Shown in pieces: positions 1 to 13,561 of a DNA stretch of 64,000 bases (position 1 is its first letter; every line of letters starts with the position of its first letter). Origin of the DNA: Acarospora socialis. Taxonomy: Eukaryota; Ascomycota; Lecanoromycetes; Acarosporales; Acarosporaceae. The notes beneath the pieces are model-generated. The model was not told where the DNA came from, ran no database searches, and was given only the letters and a program-made list of their open reading frames with translations. The DNA is taken from contig JAMYGW020000013.1 of assembly GCA_025617375.2 (NCBI GenBank), positions 434,001 through 498,000 of the forward strand, read 5' to 3'. The position numbers were made by a program, and so were the translations under genes.

Positions 1-1883
1 CATAGGTAGTACAGAACATACTGAATGTAAGCCACCGCCGATACAGTAAGCAGCGGATCGAGTCAAGATGCCGCACCCCCCAAGAATGTCGATCAAGAAC
101 ATTCGTTGAGGTACTGACTAGCGGTACTGATTCGCAATGATCGTCATGCATTCCACGTACGCAATTCCGGCCGCGTTATAATTAGGAGAGATGCGCATGA
201 ACTTGACGCATACATGGTTCACTTCGAAATGTTACCTGGGTGTCATCTAGGTTACTGGTAGATACAGCACTTGCACCTGCCAAACTTGCGCGGATCGAAT
301 CATAGCGATCGTAACAAGTCTAGCCTCTCGCATTTGGCTATTTAGGACGTATGAAGAAAGTATACCTTAGGATCAGGTCGCCTGAGACACAGACTCGAAT
401 TAAAAGGCATTCGAAAACGGACGAGAATATCAATCTTTCCTCCGTAGTGTCGAGGTTGCCACATGGTGAAAAGCCAAATGCTAATCCGCGATAAGAGCGG
501 TTCATCACAGACTGGATGTTTGACGATTCAGGTTTCATTGCCCTCCAAGCGAGGGTCCCAAGACAAGATAAGAAAGATCTCACGGCTGAGGGGGGAGAAG
601 AATTAACGTGGCTAATAAGTCAGTACCTTAACTGATCCGTAGGCTACGTTGGAGGACCTCCCGCGGTAGGTAGGTTTCGCTTTTGGGGTCGTGGATTACT
701 GTCTCTCCAAGAGAAGAGCGAGACGGCTGTTCGAGTAAGGATGAAGCAGAGGATGAAGCAGTTATCAAAGTCGAAGAGGATGACTAACTCAGACCATGGG
801 TCAGTCCGATCTCAAACAACGCCCCGAAAGTATTTTGGACTTTTGATTCCCATAAAGAATCTTGCATACGCCCCCGTACGAGTTACTCCAGCTCGGGAAC
901 GCCCAAAAGTCTGAAAGGGATGCAGGTCGTGTGGGAAAGCTGGAAGCATCGATCCCCGAGAAATACACTTAAGGACATGGCGATGACGAATGGGTTGGTG
1001 AGGGACTTCCGGCTTTTGAAAGGAAGTGCCGGGGCCTTCTATGCACAACTCATGGATCGCGTTCTCGTTCTGACTCCCTTTGGAACTGGTGAGACACGAA
1101 CCGAGAGGCGGCCATGAGGGGCTCACAGCCCACCTCCGTCGGCACAGATAAGGTGTTCTAGTCTTGTGCTACCATACTGATGGACCAGATTGGAAAAAAC
1201 GAATACTTCGTCCGTTGATAGAGAAATCCACAGTCGAGATTCAGGAGGGCTGGATGCGTCTGTCTGATCCTCATCCTGCCTCGCCTTGCCTCCGCTTCGC
1301 GCCTCCGTCTGCTCTGCTTATGCGTCTGCAGTCTGTACATACGTAAGGTATTTCCAAAGGCGGGAACATATGCATGCAGTCAAACAAAGGTTGAAACTTT
1401 AACGAAGCCCGATTGCTTTCCTGGATTCATCGTCAAGGAACAATCACTGCGTAATCTGATTCGTATTTACTTCAAGCAACACCCCTCGTCTTACTTCGCT
1501 GACTTGCATTCCCTATCCTCTGTGCTGTGCTTGCGTCGTTGTACACTACATTGTTTGCTATACATAATCACCCGTACACCAGACTGCTGCAGTGTCAAAG
1601 ACTGTCACTCATTCGGTTGAGAGGGTCTGACCTCGCGAACCCGCTTCTCAGGATTCTCCTACTACCAATATTTTTCCATCTAATCCGCTCCAACCGAAGC
1701 TCCTCCCCATACTCCATTATTTAGGTACCGAGAGACCACCAGTTCGCTTGGATCTGTACCTGAGTCTTGCGCTTAGAGGCCTTCAGACACTTAAGGCCCC
1801 CCGCTGACCGCCAAGCCCGTCAGCCCTCTGTTCTACTCAACAATTCGCAGTCTGAGTGCACTTGACTTCCAAAAACTCCAACA
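1..1883. other. Left-edge intergenic region
   Basis: No convincing gene is seen here. Open frames are short and lack family resemblance. The last 400 bases before 1884 are pyrimidine-rich, as expected for the leader of the next gene. A short acidic open stretch ending at 787 is listed in the findings. Confidence 0.5.
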
Positions 1884-2686
1884 ATGTCCATCTTCTCGAA
1901 GATTCGGGGTGCGAAGAAAGCGGCGGATAAGCACAAGGGTGCAAAGGCACAGAATGTTGGGACCGAGAAAGTGGACAAGCCTGTCGTTCCCTATCGACAC
2001 GTTCCAACACATGCCGCCATCGATGCCCTCTCTGGAGCTCCGTCGAGCTGGAAGGCGCAGGACAAGTTGGCCATCAAAGTACAGCACAAGAGAAGGAGCG
2101 CGATGAGCCGGAACAGCAGCAACCTGTCGACCGTCACCATGATGCAACCAAGTAACAGTCACCAAGGCTCCGACTGGACCAGCCAACGGTTAGAAACAAG
2201 GAAATCGCATCATGGCTACCACGGCTATCAAAGTTATCAGCCTGACTCTGGCATCGGCAAGAGTCCTCTGGCAAGCCATGGTAAACTCACCGCCCTCCAA
2301 TGTTAATATCCATGTGGGCCCCAGACCTAACCGGAAATATAGAAATATCTCCCATCAACTCCTCGAAGAACTCCACAGCCTCCACCTCGTCTTCGTCACG
2401 TACGGTTTCTTTCCGGAATCCTGTTCGATGGAGATCCGCTTGGCTAACTGCGGATGTAGAAGTACTCGAACTCCCCGCTCGGCAGCAGGCGGTCAGGCAT
2501 CCTGACCACAACATATTCGAGAACCTCCACAAGAACACGACACGCAAGGTCGGGGAGGCACCTCTGTACGATGTCGCGCCGCCACGAGTCAAGAACGAAA
2601 CGTCCGTCAAGCCGATCACACCGGTGCAGACGAAGCGTAAGGCCTGGGCATTCGGGAAAAAGAGCAGCGCCATCGCCGCTCATTAG
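1884..2686 (+). CDS. Conserved fungal protein of unknown function
   Basis: Two exons, 1884-2280 and 2343-2686, give 246 residues. The 62-nt intron starts GTAAAC, ends TAG and carries a CTAAC branch site, and the phase matches exactly. The N-terminus is basic (MSIFSKIRGAKKAADKHK). It is followed near residues 36-58 by a block containing VPYRHVPTHAAIDALSGAPS, then SSWK and a QHKRRSAMSR basic patch. I recognise this block as conserved in otherwise low-complexity fungal proteins with no assigned function. The rest is Ser/Thr-rich and probably disordered, with a basic C-terminus. There are no membrane segments. Homologues I recall are longer, so this is either a short member or has a further exon I missed. 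Confidence 0.7.
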
Positions 2687-4552
2687 GGATAGATTAGGGC
2701 ATAACCGTACATGGACGAAGGGTAAATCAAAGGGGATCTCACAATTCTGGGCATTGTGTAGAACCATCGACTTTCTCACTCGGTAGGGAGGGACGGCGGG
2801 CGGTATACGGCTGGGTTGTTGAAGCACATTCCTTCAAGCGGGTGCTAATAGGCGCAACTGGGAACGGACACGGAAACTAACATAGACACGATGAATGGTA
2901 AATATAATCGCAATACTGCTCCTGCCCTAACAGTTGCCTGTTGAGATTTACCGTTCTTTCCGTCTTTCCCCAAACAATGTTCCTCACGCCTTAAGGGTCC
3001 AAATGCGGGAGATCATACTACCTCCGTAGGTCTTCATGGACCAACACGCCAATCTTCGCTTAAGATTGCCTTGTCCCTGTAGCGCCGTCGCCTAGGTAGG
3101 TCCGTCCGAAATTTCGGCGATCGGTCCCTCGATACCTTGCAGCAGATCTACCTCAGACTCCCACCGAAGCACCGTCTTGAATCAAGAGATAACTTTCCCA
3201 TGCCACTATTCTCACGTACCAGCTTCCCACCTCATTGGCATGAGTCCGGTAGATGGAAGCCTTGAACCCCCAAGGACAACCACCACCAACCCTGTGCGTC
3301 AAGGCTCAATCGCCAGTAATTCCCAATCCGACCTTGGCCGATGCATCCGCCAAGAGCTGCAAGGCTTCAAGCCCAGCTGAGCAAGGCCATATATGTATCT
3401 TATCACCTATATCTGGAACCACTCCCCCCCCCCCGACGCCTTTGAGTCGATTGAGAAGCGCAAGCCACCGCACGCACCCAAGCAAATCGTCTGATGGTTT
3501 CTAGACCGGGAGGTGGGTCGCACAGAGGTACGCAAGATGGATGCTCGTATTTCGGACAGGCTTCGATATGGAGAGGTAGGCGCATTCCTACTGCATGCGT
3601 GCATAATCAGACGGTGTCGGCGCCTTGATGCCGGTACTATGTACTCGGTAGATATTGTTGAGGTTACGACTTCGTTGGGGAGAGGGAGTGGTTGGGATGG
3701 AGTGGGGTAGGGTGCCTCAATGTCAAGACTGCAGCGGACCCGTTTGTGGCATTGCGACTGATGACAATGTTGTGTGAGGGTGTTACGGCCTCGGTGTTGA
3801 CATGATGTTTGGTAGGCAGATACTCCGTACTCTCTACCCTACACATAGGTGCGTACTCATACCAGGTATTTGCATGGAGGTTGCATGTGTTCTTCTGCCA
3901 GCATGCATCCGAACACGTGGAAGAGAAGAGGGCATTGCATCGACGGGGGTAGCCCTGAAAGCATCCGAGGCCACTGGGCAGTTTTCGTGGCGTGCAAACG
4001 AGCAAACTCTCAATGTGTACCAATCTCACAGGACGTTATATATAATTCCTTTGCAAAGTCTCAGGATCAGGGTTTGGTGTACAATTGCAGCGGGGTTTGG
4101 CGTGTGGAATCATTTACAGGGTCATGACACACTTTGCGGGCTGCTGGTTGCGTGTGCTAAAATGACTAAACTAATCCTGGATTTGGGGTTTTCTCATACA
4201 AATCGTGTCTATGCCTGCACTGAAGTAGCGAATTTTCCATATGACATTGTACTCGAGAGCACCAGCCAATCAGAAACTCCAGTCCGATAAGTCAGCAAAG
4301 CCCGGTCGAGACCATACCCCCACCATGTCTCCATTCGATCTCCACTGCGACGACAACCATCTGCTCGTTGCAGTTGACCGACGCAAACACAGTGAGCGAC
4401 TTCGGGAGTCTTTGCGCTCACTTCTCGTGCGGAAAGCTCCATTAATATAACTTATAATAATCGCTATCGTTATCGTGATCGTCTATCAGGCAGATCAGGC
4501 CTTCTCGTCTTGCATCGCATTGCCCCGTCCAATCAACCAGCGTCCCCCCACC
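2687..4552. other. Intergenic region, 1.9 kb
   Basis: No gene is supported. It holds an 11-base C run (3424-3434) and a CCTAGGTAGG copy of the dispersed palindromic motif (3091-3100). The 162-codon open frame starting at 3802 has no protein-like composition. The last few hundred bases are probably promoter and leader of the carrier gene at 4553. Confidence 0.5.
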
Positions 4553-5905
4553 ATGAAAGGTGCCGGTACCCTTGAGACGACCGATTTCGAAGGAAACGGT
4601 TTCCATGCGAGCGGTTCCCCTCCGGTGCATGGTGCACCCGAGCTAATTGGCGTCACCAGCGCCGGGGGCTATGGGCAGGCCGAGAGGACGGTGGAAGATA
4701 TCGAGGGGAGGAAGAAAGGGTGGTTCGCATATTTCAAGACCAAGGACTTTTACATTGTGCTTGTGCTTGGGTGCGTAGTCCTTTTGGCAAAAAGTGGCCG
4801 TACCCTTATAGCTTTGGTGGAGATGCGCAAAACTCACAGAGGAACATAGACAGGTTCTGGCACTGTGTCTGACGGCGACCAACACATTCTCTGGGCTGCT
4901 GGTCGCGAAAGGGACGTCGATCCCAGCATTTCAGACTTTCTTCAACTACGTTCTTTTGAATATCATCTACACGACCTATACGATTTATAGATACGGCTTC
5001 AAAGGGTGGTGCAGATTAATCCTCAAAGATGGTTGGAAATGTAGGTTACCTACCCCCCCCTATCCACCCCATTGCCCTACCACACCTGACCCCTCACCAT
5101 CACCGCAGACATCATCCTCTCCTTCATGGACGTCGAAGGCAACTACTTCACCGTGCTCGCCTACCGCTACACCACCATCCTCAGCGCCCAACTCATCAAC
5201 TTCTGGGCCATCGTCGTCGTCGTCCTGATCTCCTTCTTCGCGCTCCGGGTCCGCTACCACCTGACCCAAGTGGCCGGCATCCTCATCTGCGTCGGCGGCA
5301 TGGGCCTCCTGCTCGCCTCCGACCACATCACCGGCTCCTCCGACACCGGCCCCGTCAGCAGCGGCGACCAGCTCAAAGGCGACCTCTTCGCCCTCCTCGG
5401 CGCCACCTTCTACGGCCTCGCCAACGTCACCGAGGAGTTCCTCGTCTCCAAACGGCCCCTGTACGAAGTCGTCGGCCAGATGGGCCTCTGGGGCATGATC
5501 ATCAACGGCGTCCAGGCCGCCATCTTCGACCGCGACTCCTTCCGCGCCGCCACCTGGGACGGCCCCGTGGCCGGCTACCTCGTCGGCTACACCCTCTGCC
5601 TCACCCTCTTCTACTCCCTCGCGCCCCTCGTCTTCCGTCTCGCCTCCGCCGCCTTCTTCAACATCTCCTTCCTCACCGGCAATTTCTGGGGCGTCGTCAT
5701 CGGCATCAAGGTTTTTGGACTGTCCATCTATTTCTTGTATCCCATCGCCTTCGTCTTGATCATGCTGGGTCTGGTGGTGTATTTTGTCGGCAAGCAGGTC
5801 CTGGGCGAGGCGAAGAAGCCGTGGTTGGGGAGGAATCAGGAGAGGGGCGTGAGTGGGGTGGGGACGGCGAGGAGGAGGGTAGAGAGATCGGACGTGTTGG
5901 TTTAG
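4553..5905 (+). CDS. SLC35F-family solute carrier
   Basis: Three exons (4553-4770, 4850-5040, 5109-5905) encode 401 residues. Both introns are short and phase-consistent; joining at 4770/4850 restores VLVLGQVLALCLTATNTFSG and at 5040/5109 restores GWKYIILSFMDVEGNYF, two hallmarks of the SLC35F1/F2/F6 (DUF914) carriers. About ten hydrophobic segments run from residue ~70 to ~375 and both tails are polar. Family members are drug/metabolite-type transporters of internal or plasma membranes; the substrate cannot be told from sequence. The start at 4553 sits in a CACCATGA context. Exon 3 has almost only C-ending codons up to about 5710, then switches abruptly to G/T-ending ones (see findings). The gene converges on the MFS gene at 6509. 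Confidence 0.93.
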
Positions 5906-6508
5906 GTTCCTTTCTTGCGGGTGGAAGGAGAAGGCGGAATGGAGGGGTGAGTAGGTGTTGAGGAAATCTCGGGGGTTGTGGAGAGAGTTGTAGTGATGGT
6001 TCGTCTGAGGGAAGGAAGGACGGTAGGTCGAGTGACGTGTATATGAAAATGACGACGTCGGTCTCGTATATACATACCAGTTGTAACCAATTATGAAGAT
6101 CAATCATCTATTTCTTCACAGTTTTGTTATGGTTGATCGGAAACAAGGAGAGGTCGTAGTTCAACCTACTAGACACGACCATCTGCTATGGAAGGTACCT
6201 CATTTCATGGTCATCTTGCACCCAAGAAATACGATCAACATGCATCGAACTTTCTCCTCCGTCCGCACCCTGTTTCAGACGGGCGGGCAGCCGAAAGCGC
6301 CACGCTGATGATATACATAGCAGTAGAAATCATTCATGTCCCAAGTCGTACGGTCTAATATCTCAACCATACGACACGGTATATCGCGGCTGACACATAT
6401 CCCTCCGTCCCGATCCTATCAATCACACCCAGTACGCGCGCTCGCTCGTCCTTCCCAGCGAGAAGATCTATCAATGTATAGACATGAAGGGCCGGTAAAA
6501 AGTCTACT
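5906..6508. other. Convergent intergenic region
   Basis: Shared 3' flanks of the SLC35F and MFS genes, which point toward each other. Nothing else is recognised. Confidence 0.5.
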
Positions 6509-8429
6509 CTATGTGCCATCGCTACCTCCATCGAGACTATCCGAGCGTCTCGATGGTTTCGGCGGGCCGGGGTCGTCGAAATATACTGTTACAAGAAGTC
6601 AGCGTTGTAAGGGGTATTTGGGCTGACAGACGTTAGTGTTTGAGCGGAGGTGACCTACCGTGCGGCCTAATGAACCAACTCATGATAAACGCCACTCCGA
6701 AGGTGGCGGCCAAACACACAAACACCGTCTGCGTTCGCTTGCCCACGGTGAGGGCGTAGATGAGGTTGAAGACGGTCGGGGCGACGACCCTCGACAACGC
6801 GTGAAGGAGACCGCTAGCGCCCAGGAGTTGCCCGGTACGGTCCGGGGGAACGTGTTTGGTCAGGGAAGACTGAAGCGTCGGGCTACCCATGCCTCCGACG
6901 GCGGCGATGGCGCCGGAAAGGATGAGTAAGGAGCCGGTGCGGACGGTGGCGTAGCCAACGTAACCGATTATGTCGAAGACAATGGCCGTTCGGATAATAG
7001 CCAGATCGAGTCCGTCACATCCAGAGTTTCGTTGAGGGACGCTACCCCGCCTTCCTCGAATAAATCGAGTGACGAGGGGGACGAGGACGACGAGGACGGT
7101 GACCCGACAGGTGTTGACGATGGAAACGAATATGCTCGATTCGAAGTTGCCCCATCCGAACATGTATTCGGAGTATATGACTACGACGGTCATCGAGCCC
7201 ATCGCTACGCCGAACACGGTGGTATCCACTGCTGCGAGGAAGATGAGGTTCCTGCGCAATGCACGGCTGGAGCCTTCACCCGTAGGATACAGTATCTCAA
7301 GCGGCGCGAGAAGGTTGGCGTTCTTGAGAGCACTGACGAAAGAGCGTTGTGGCAGACCTTCGGTTTTCATCCGATGTCGCTCTCTTGCAGCCATTTGCCG
7401 TTCTTTCGACAGTGACTCTGGAATGATGAAAAGGAGGAAAGTGACGAATATCAGGTGGCAAGCAAGAGCGATATAGAAGATCGTCAAGAGTTGTCCTGTC
7501 GCTTTGATGATATAGCCTGCTATGACCGGCCCAAGTGCAATGCCAGTGAAAAGACAGCCGTGAAAGTACCCAAACGTAACGTTGCGCTTGGCTGGAGGCG
7601 TGCAGTCGGCTGCATAGGAGTGCGTCAGGGCCATAGCGGCGGTAAACGAGCCGCAGAGACCATCGAAAGCATAACCAATAAGAAGCCAGTTTGCAGAGAA
7701 TACGTCTGGGTTCGTTGCGACAATGATAGTGATGACTTCGCCTATGAGCATTCCCATGGTGGATATAGCGATGATCCTCCTGCGTCCATAGCGATCTGAA
7801 ATGGCACCAAGCTTGGGACTTGCGATTGCAGACAATATCCCAGCTATAAGGTTACCATAGAGTGTAAATTTCGAGACCAATGCTTGTACTTCCGGTATCT
7901 GACACTGTGGATTGTCGGCTCCAAACATGACCGGCATGAAAGTGAAGCCTGGATCTTTGACGGCTCTGTCGGAGAGATAATCCCGACATAGGAGGGTAAG
8001 AATGAGGTTAAGCTTGGGGACGACTATCCCTCCGAAGGCGAGCGTGAAGAGGAAAAATGGTGGTAGCAGCCAGAAGACCTAAGAACCAAAGCACGACAGA
8101 CTCAGTAATTGCTCGTCACTCCAAGCCATAGTGAACTTAATTCTCACGGATGGTCTATTCCACCATGTCTTCCCTTCGAAATCCCTCTCACCCGACCAGC
8201 TTGGACCCTCGTCCTCTGTGTTGTCCTCGACATCCGTAACATCGTCGTCTATACGTGACAGAAGCGGCGTATCCTCATCGTCCACCTTCTTACGCGACGC
8301 TGATCTGCCTGAGTCAGGGGTCATAGCATCGACGGCATGTCGTCGCCCGCCGTTATGCCGGGACACTGGGCTCTCGTGGAGTTGAGGGTCGATATCTGGC
8401 TCTGCCGCGAACACTTGATTGGTTTCCAT
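6509..8429 (-). CDS. Major facilitator superfamily transporter (DHA1/TetA-like)
   Basis: Exons 8429-8148, 8078-6659 and 6585-6509 give 592 residues. The cytosolic N-terminus (~95 residues) is acidic and carries a DEDTPLLSRIDDD stretch with a dileucine-type sorting signal. It is followed by VFWLLPPFFLFTLAFGGIVV as helix 1. The motif-A signature GAISDRYGRRR lies near residue 185, and the sequence has 12 predicted helices with a central loop after IPESLSKERQ. The first intron (69 nt) and the last (73 nt) have good donors. The last intron is inferred; without it the frame ends a few residues after IRPHG, so the C-terminal 25 residues are less certain. It is a proton-coupled transporter by family, with the substrate unknown. 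The gene ends convergently with the SLC35F carrier. Confidence 0.9.
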
Positions 8430-9045
8430 GATTGTTGGGTTAAACCAACTTCGAGAGATATTGGTTGCCTGATCGATATTTGATCTACCGGCGGTACATT
8501 GAAATGTTGCCCTAGCTAATCTCTAATGTGGCGCATGACAGCCTGTCGTCAAGAGAATGAGCTATAGAGCTGCAGTATGAATTTTGGAAAAGGAACGGGA
8601 AGACTGCGAGGAGCTCGACGACATTTGGCATCGTGGTCTTACAAATGAATGTCAGATCGTTGCTTGTTGGCTTTCCATGATTAGTCGTCTACGTAAGAAG
8701 ACCCCCGGAAGGTTACCTAAGGTAAGCTACAATTTCCAATCACCGATGCCGAGTGTGCCACATCAAGATTGCCGAAGCCGATCGCTTGGTTGCTTGGTAA
8801 TCGATGACACCTGCAGGGAAACGTGGCTCAACTCGGTGACGACATAGTATTAGTGCAGTAGTAGTAGGTATGTACCTTGGCACTTAACGGCGATTGATAC
8901 CTAAGGTACCTTATACCGTACGGGGTATTTGTACCTTACCAGTTACAGTTCCTGTACATATTGTTCGGTGAACTGATGGGACAGAATACTGTTCACATCA
9001 ATATCATGAAAATGCATCGAGTCACATAGTTAATGTATCCTCAAT
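8430..9045. other. Intergenic: MFS promoter and HEM15 3' flank
   Basis: No gene seen. Contains two palindromes of the dispersed type: TTACCTAAGGTAA (8713-8725) and TACCTAAGGTACCTTA (8898-8913). Confidence 0.5.
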
Positions 9046-10456
<1,411 letters not shown>

Positions 10457-10809
10457 GATCAATAAGGGGGATAGTCTTTGCGCACTGACTGTTCAGTGGC
10501 AGTTGAGGAGCAAATGTAGACAGAAGAAGTTCAAGTAAAAAGCCTGTGATATTTGAAAGCAACATCGTCTCGATCCATGACCGGGATGTAGAGATTCAAC
10601 CTTACTGTTTTGGGTTGAGAACCAGGGAGTGCATAACTGGTCATGTGATCAGGCGTCACACAACCTGTTAACTCGCGTCTGCCTAGATGAACCACACAAG
10701 CGCGAAGCTGCAGCTTCTAACATTTACTCCTTAAAGAAGTTCTTTTGGAGTTGTTTTGTGTTCGTATATCCTATCATCGATCATACATGACCAATGTCGA
10801 TAGCACGAT
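10457..10809. promoter_or_regulatory. Divergent promoter HEM15 / KU70
   Basis: The 353 bp between the two start codons must hold the core promoters of both genes. T-rich tracts occur near 10730-10760. No specific operator was recognised. Confidence 0.55.
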
Positions 10810-13096
10810 ATGGCAGACAAGGGCGACTGGACTCAGAAAGATGAGGGGGAAGAGGAGGAAGGAGAGGAATTAGATGAGACTGTAGATGCTGGCTTCCTTT
10901 ACAATATCTGGAAGTCATAACTAACCATCGAAAAGGCCTACAAAGCCGCCAAGGATGCCGTCCTGTTCGCCATTGAGGTCAACGAATCCATGCTCAAGCC
11001 GCCCCCGGCTTCCGGTTCGAAAAAAGACGACAAGGACACTCCAGCTTCGGCGGCTCTCAAGTGTGCGTATGCACTCATGCAACAGCGTATCATCTCGAAC
11101 CCCAATGATATGATGGGAATCCTTCTCTTCGGTACGGAGCAGTCAATGTTCCAGGGCGAAGAGCAGAACAGCAGAGGCGGACTGGCGTATCCGCACTGCT
11201 ATCTTCTGGCGGACCTTGACATACCGTCAGCAGGAGATGTCAGGGTATTGAAGGCCTTGACCGAGGATGAGGAAGAGTCCAAAAAGCTCTTAGTGCCTTC
11301 GAAGGAACCGGTTTCCATGGCCAATCTGCTCTTTTGCGCAAATCAAGTCTTCACTACCAAGGCACCAAATTTCTCTTCAAGACGGCTTTTTATCGTAACT
11401 GATAACGAGAATCCTCATGCTCACGACAAGGCACTAAGGTCAGCCGCGGCGGTTCGCGCGAAAGATCTGTACGATCTTGGTGTCATCATTGAACTCTTCC
11501 CAATCTCTAAACCCGATCACGATTTCGACCGCAGCAAGTTCTACGATGTAATTGTTGCAATCTCTGACCTGGAGAACTACTTTGCTGAGATTTCTAGGAC
11601 ATAATATACCGGACATCGCCTACTGACCCAGACGCACCGGCTCCAGCAGCCTCTGCGGCGAGAGCATCATCCACTGGCGACGGTATCTCAGTCCTGAACT
11701 CACTCCTTTCATCCATCAATTCGAAAGCCGTTGCCAAACGTGCACTTTTCTCTAATCTACCACTAGAGATTGGCCCTGGCATCAAGATCTCCGTCAAAGG
11801 CTACATCCTGTTCAAGCGGCAGGAACCGAAACGAAGCTGCTATGTTTGGCTTAACGGGGAGAAAGCGCAAATCGCCAAAGGTGTCAGTATCCAAATGGCC
11901 GAAGATACAGCGCGGACCGTTGAGAAGGGAGAGATCAAGAAAGCGTACAAGTTCGGCGGAGAACAGGTTGTTTTTACGCCAGAAGAGATCGGCTCACTGA
12001 GGGATTTTGGTGATCCAGTTATTCGCATCATCGGGTTCAAGCCAATGGCCATGCTCCCAATATGGGCATCTCTCAAGCAGTCGACCTTCATCTATCCCTC
12101 TGAAGAAGACTACGTGGGTTCCACGAGGGTCTTCTCGGCATTGCAGCAAAAGCTTATCGAAGACGAAAAAATGGGGATCGCTTGGTTCATCGCGAGGAAG
12201 AACGCCGCGCCAGTCATTGCTGCAGTTCTGCCTGGCGCCGAGAAGCTTGATGAATACGGCCAACAAGTCGTTCCCGCGGGCATGTGGCTCGTACCCTTAC
12301 CGTATGCGGACGACATCCGACAGAACCCTGAGACGATGCCCATAAGGGCGCCGGACTCACTCGTCGATATGATGAGGACGGTAGTACAGCAACTCCAGCT
12401 TCCAAAAGCACAATATAACCCGGAGAAATACCCCAATCCAGGTGACGATTGTCTTCCTCAAATACAGAAGAGTACGAGCGCTGATATCGTACCACAAGCA
12501 TTGCAATGGCACTACCGCATCTTGCAAGCCATGGCGCTTGAAGAAGACCTGCCCGAAAAGCCCGACGACAAAACCATACCGAAATATAAACAAATCGATA
12601 AGGTACGATATGATCTAACCCTTCGACCCATCTCCTCGGCGAATAATCACTGGTTGCTAACAAATACAAATTCCCAGCGCGCTGGACCTTACGTCGTTGA
12701 CTGGGGTGTCGAGCTAGAGGAACAGTACCAAGCCTGGCGGAAAGACAACGGGCCCACCACCACGCTCGCCAAGAGACCCGCCGCAGCCAGCTCGCACCCC
12801 GATGGCGGCGGCGCACCGAAGAAAGCCAAAACTCATGCCACGGCTACGGGTTCATCGGATAGCGTCGGCGACGAGGAGATGAAAGATCATTATAATAAAA
12901 ACACCGTTAGCAAGGTAAGCGTGCATTTGTACTGTCTTTGGCAAGTATGTCTACGATGTGAGACTGACGAGTCCGGTTCCCGTTGCAGCTTACGGTCGCA
13001 GTGTTGAAGGCGTGGATGAGCAGTAAGGGGCTAGATACGGGCGGGAAGAAAGCGGAGCTGGTGGATAGGGTTGAGGCGTTTTTTGAGAGTAAATGA
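10810..13096 (+). CDS. KU70: Ku70, ATP-dependent DNA helicase II subunit 1
   Basis: Six exons (10810-10881, 10936-11547, 11598-12441, 12499-12602, 12678-12914, 12989-13096) give 658 residues, near the usual 600-650 for fungal Ku70. With Ku80 it forms the ring that binds broken DNA ends for non-homologous end joining and acts at telomeres. After an acidic N-terminus come the vWA-like domain ([20 protein letters not shown]), the Ku core beta-barrel ([40 protein letters not shown]), the C-terminal arm ([16 protein letters not shown], joined across an intron; [15 protein letters not shown], joined across another), a basic linker (PKKAKTHA) and a C-terminal SAP domain ([20 protein letters not shown]). 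Introns 12442-12498 and 12603-12677 are multiples of three without stops and are easily mistaken for coding sequence. Confidence 0.95.
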
Positions 13097-13561
13097 GGGC
13101 TGATGGCGATGGCTTGGTTTACTCGCTGGCGTTTGATTGCTATGGGCATCAATGGGTTGGGGATTCATGTACGTGCGCAGAACTTGTACCCATTTCTCGA
13201 TGAGCCTGAGGCAATTAACGCTGATCTAGATCTCTTGGCTGAGTACGTGTAGCTGAGGCTGCCTAGCAATCAATATACATGACTGTGGGTGTAAGAAAAA
13301 GAAAGGAGGTTCCGCAGACTAAGGGGGATAACACATTCACACTACTCAGTGTGCAACTATTCACTCTATCACAGCGTATCTGACTCACCACCATTAACAT
13401 GCGCCATCCCACTTTCACCATCGTCGCATTGATACGCGTTAACGCCCACTCAACCCACACCAACACTCTACCTCATCGCTCACCACACCACCTCACCACC
13501 ACCATCATCACCTCGCACTCCTCACCACTTAACCACAAACTCACAACCACATCCCTCAAAA
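13097..13561. promoter_or_regulatory. Intergenic with A/C-only leader
   Basis: From about 13430 to 13561 the + strand is nearly free of G (long CA/CC tracts such as CACCACCACCATCATCACC), resembling an unstructured 5' leader of the gene starting at 13562. Confidence 0.45.

Noticed and set aside
3424-3434. Run of 11 C
   Set aside because: An isolated homopolymer of no evident meaning; a possible sequencing-length artefact.
3802-4290. 162-codon plus-strand open frame
   Set aside because: Composition is not protein-like, no domain is visible, and it lies in the likely promoter region of the SLC35F gene.
5060-6103. 347-codon minus-strand open frame and a 310-codon frame on the plus strand
   Set aside because: Both are shadows of the SLC35F gene; their repetitive E/G or R/P composition comes from its extreme third-position bias.
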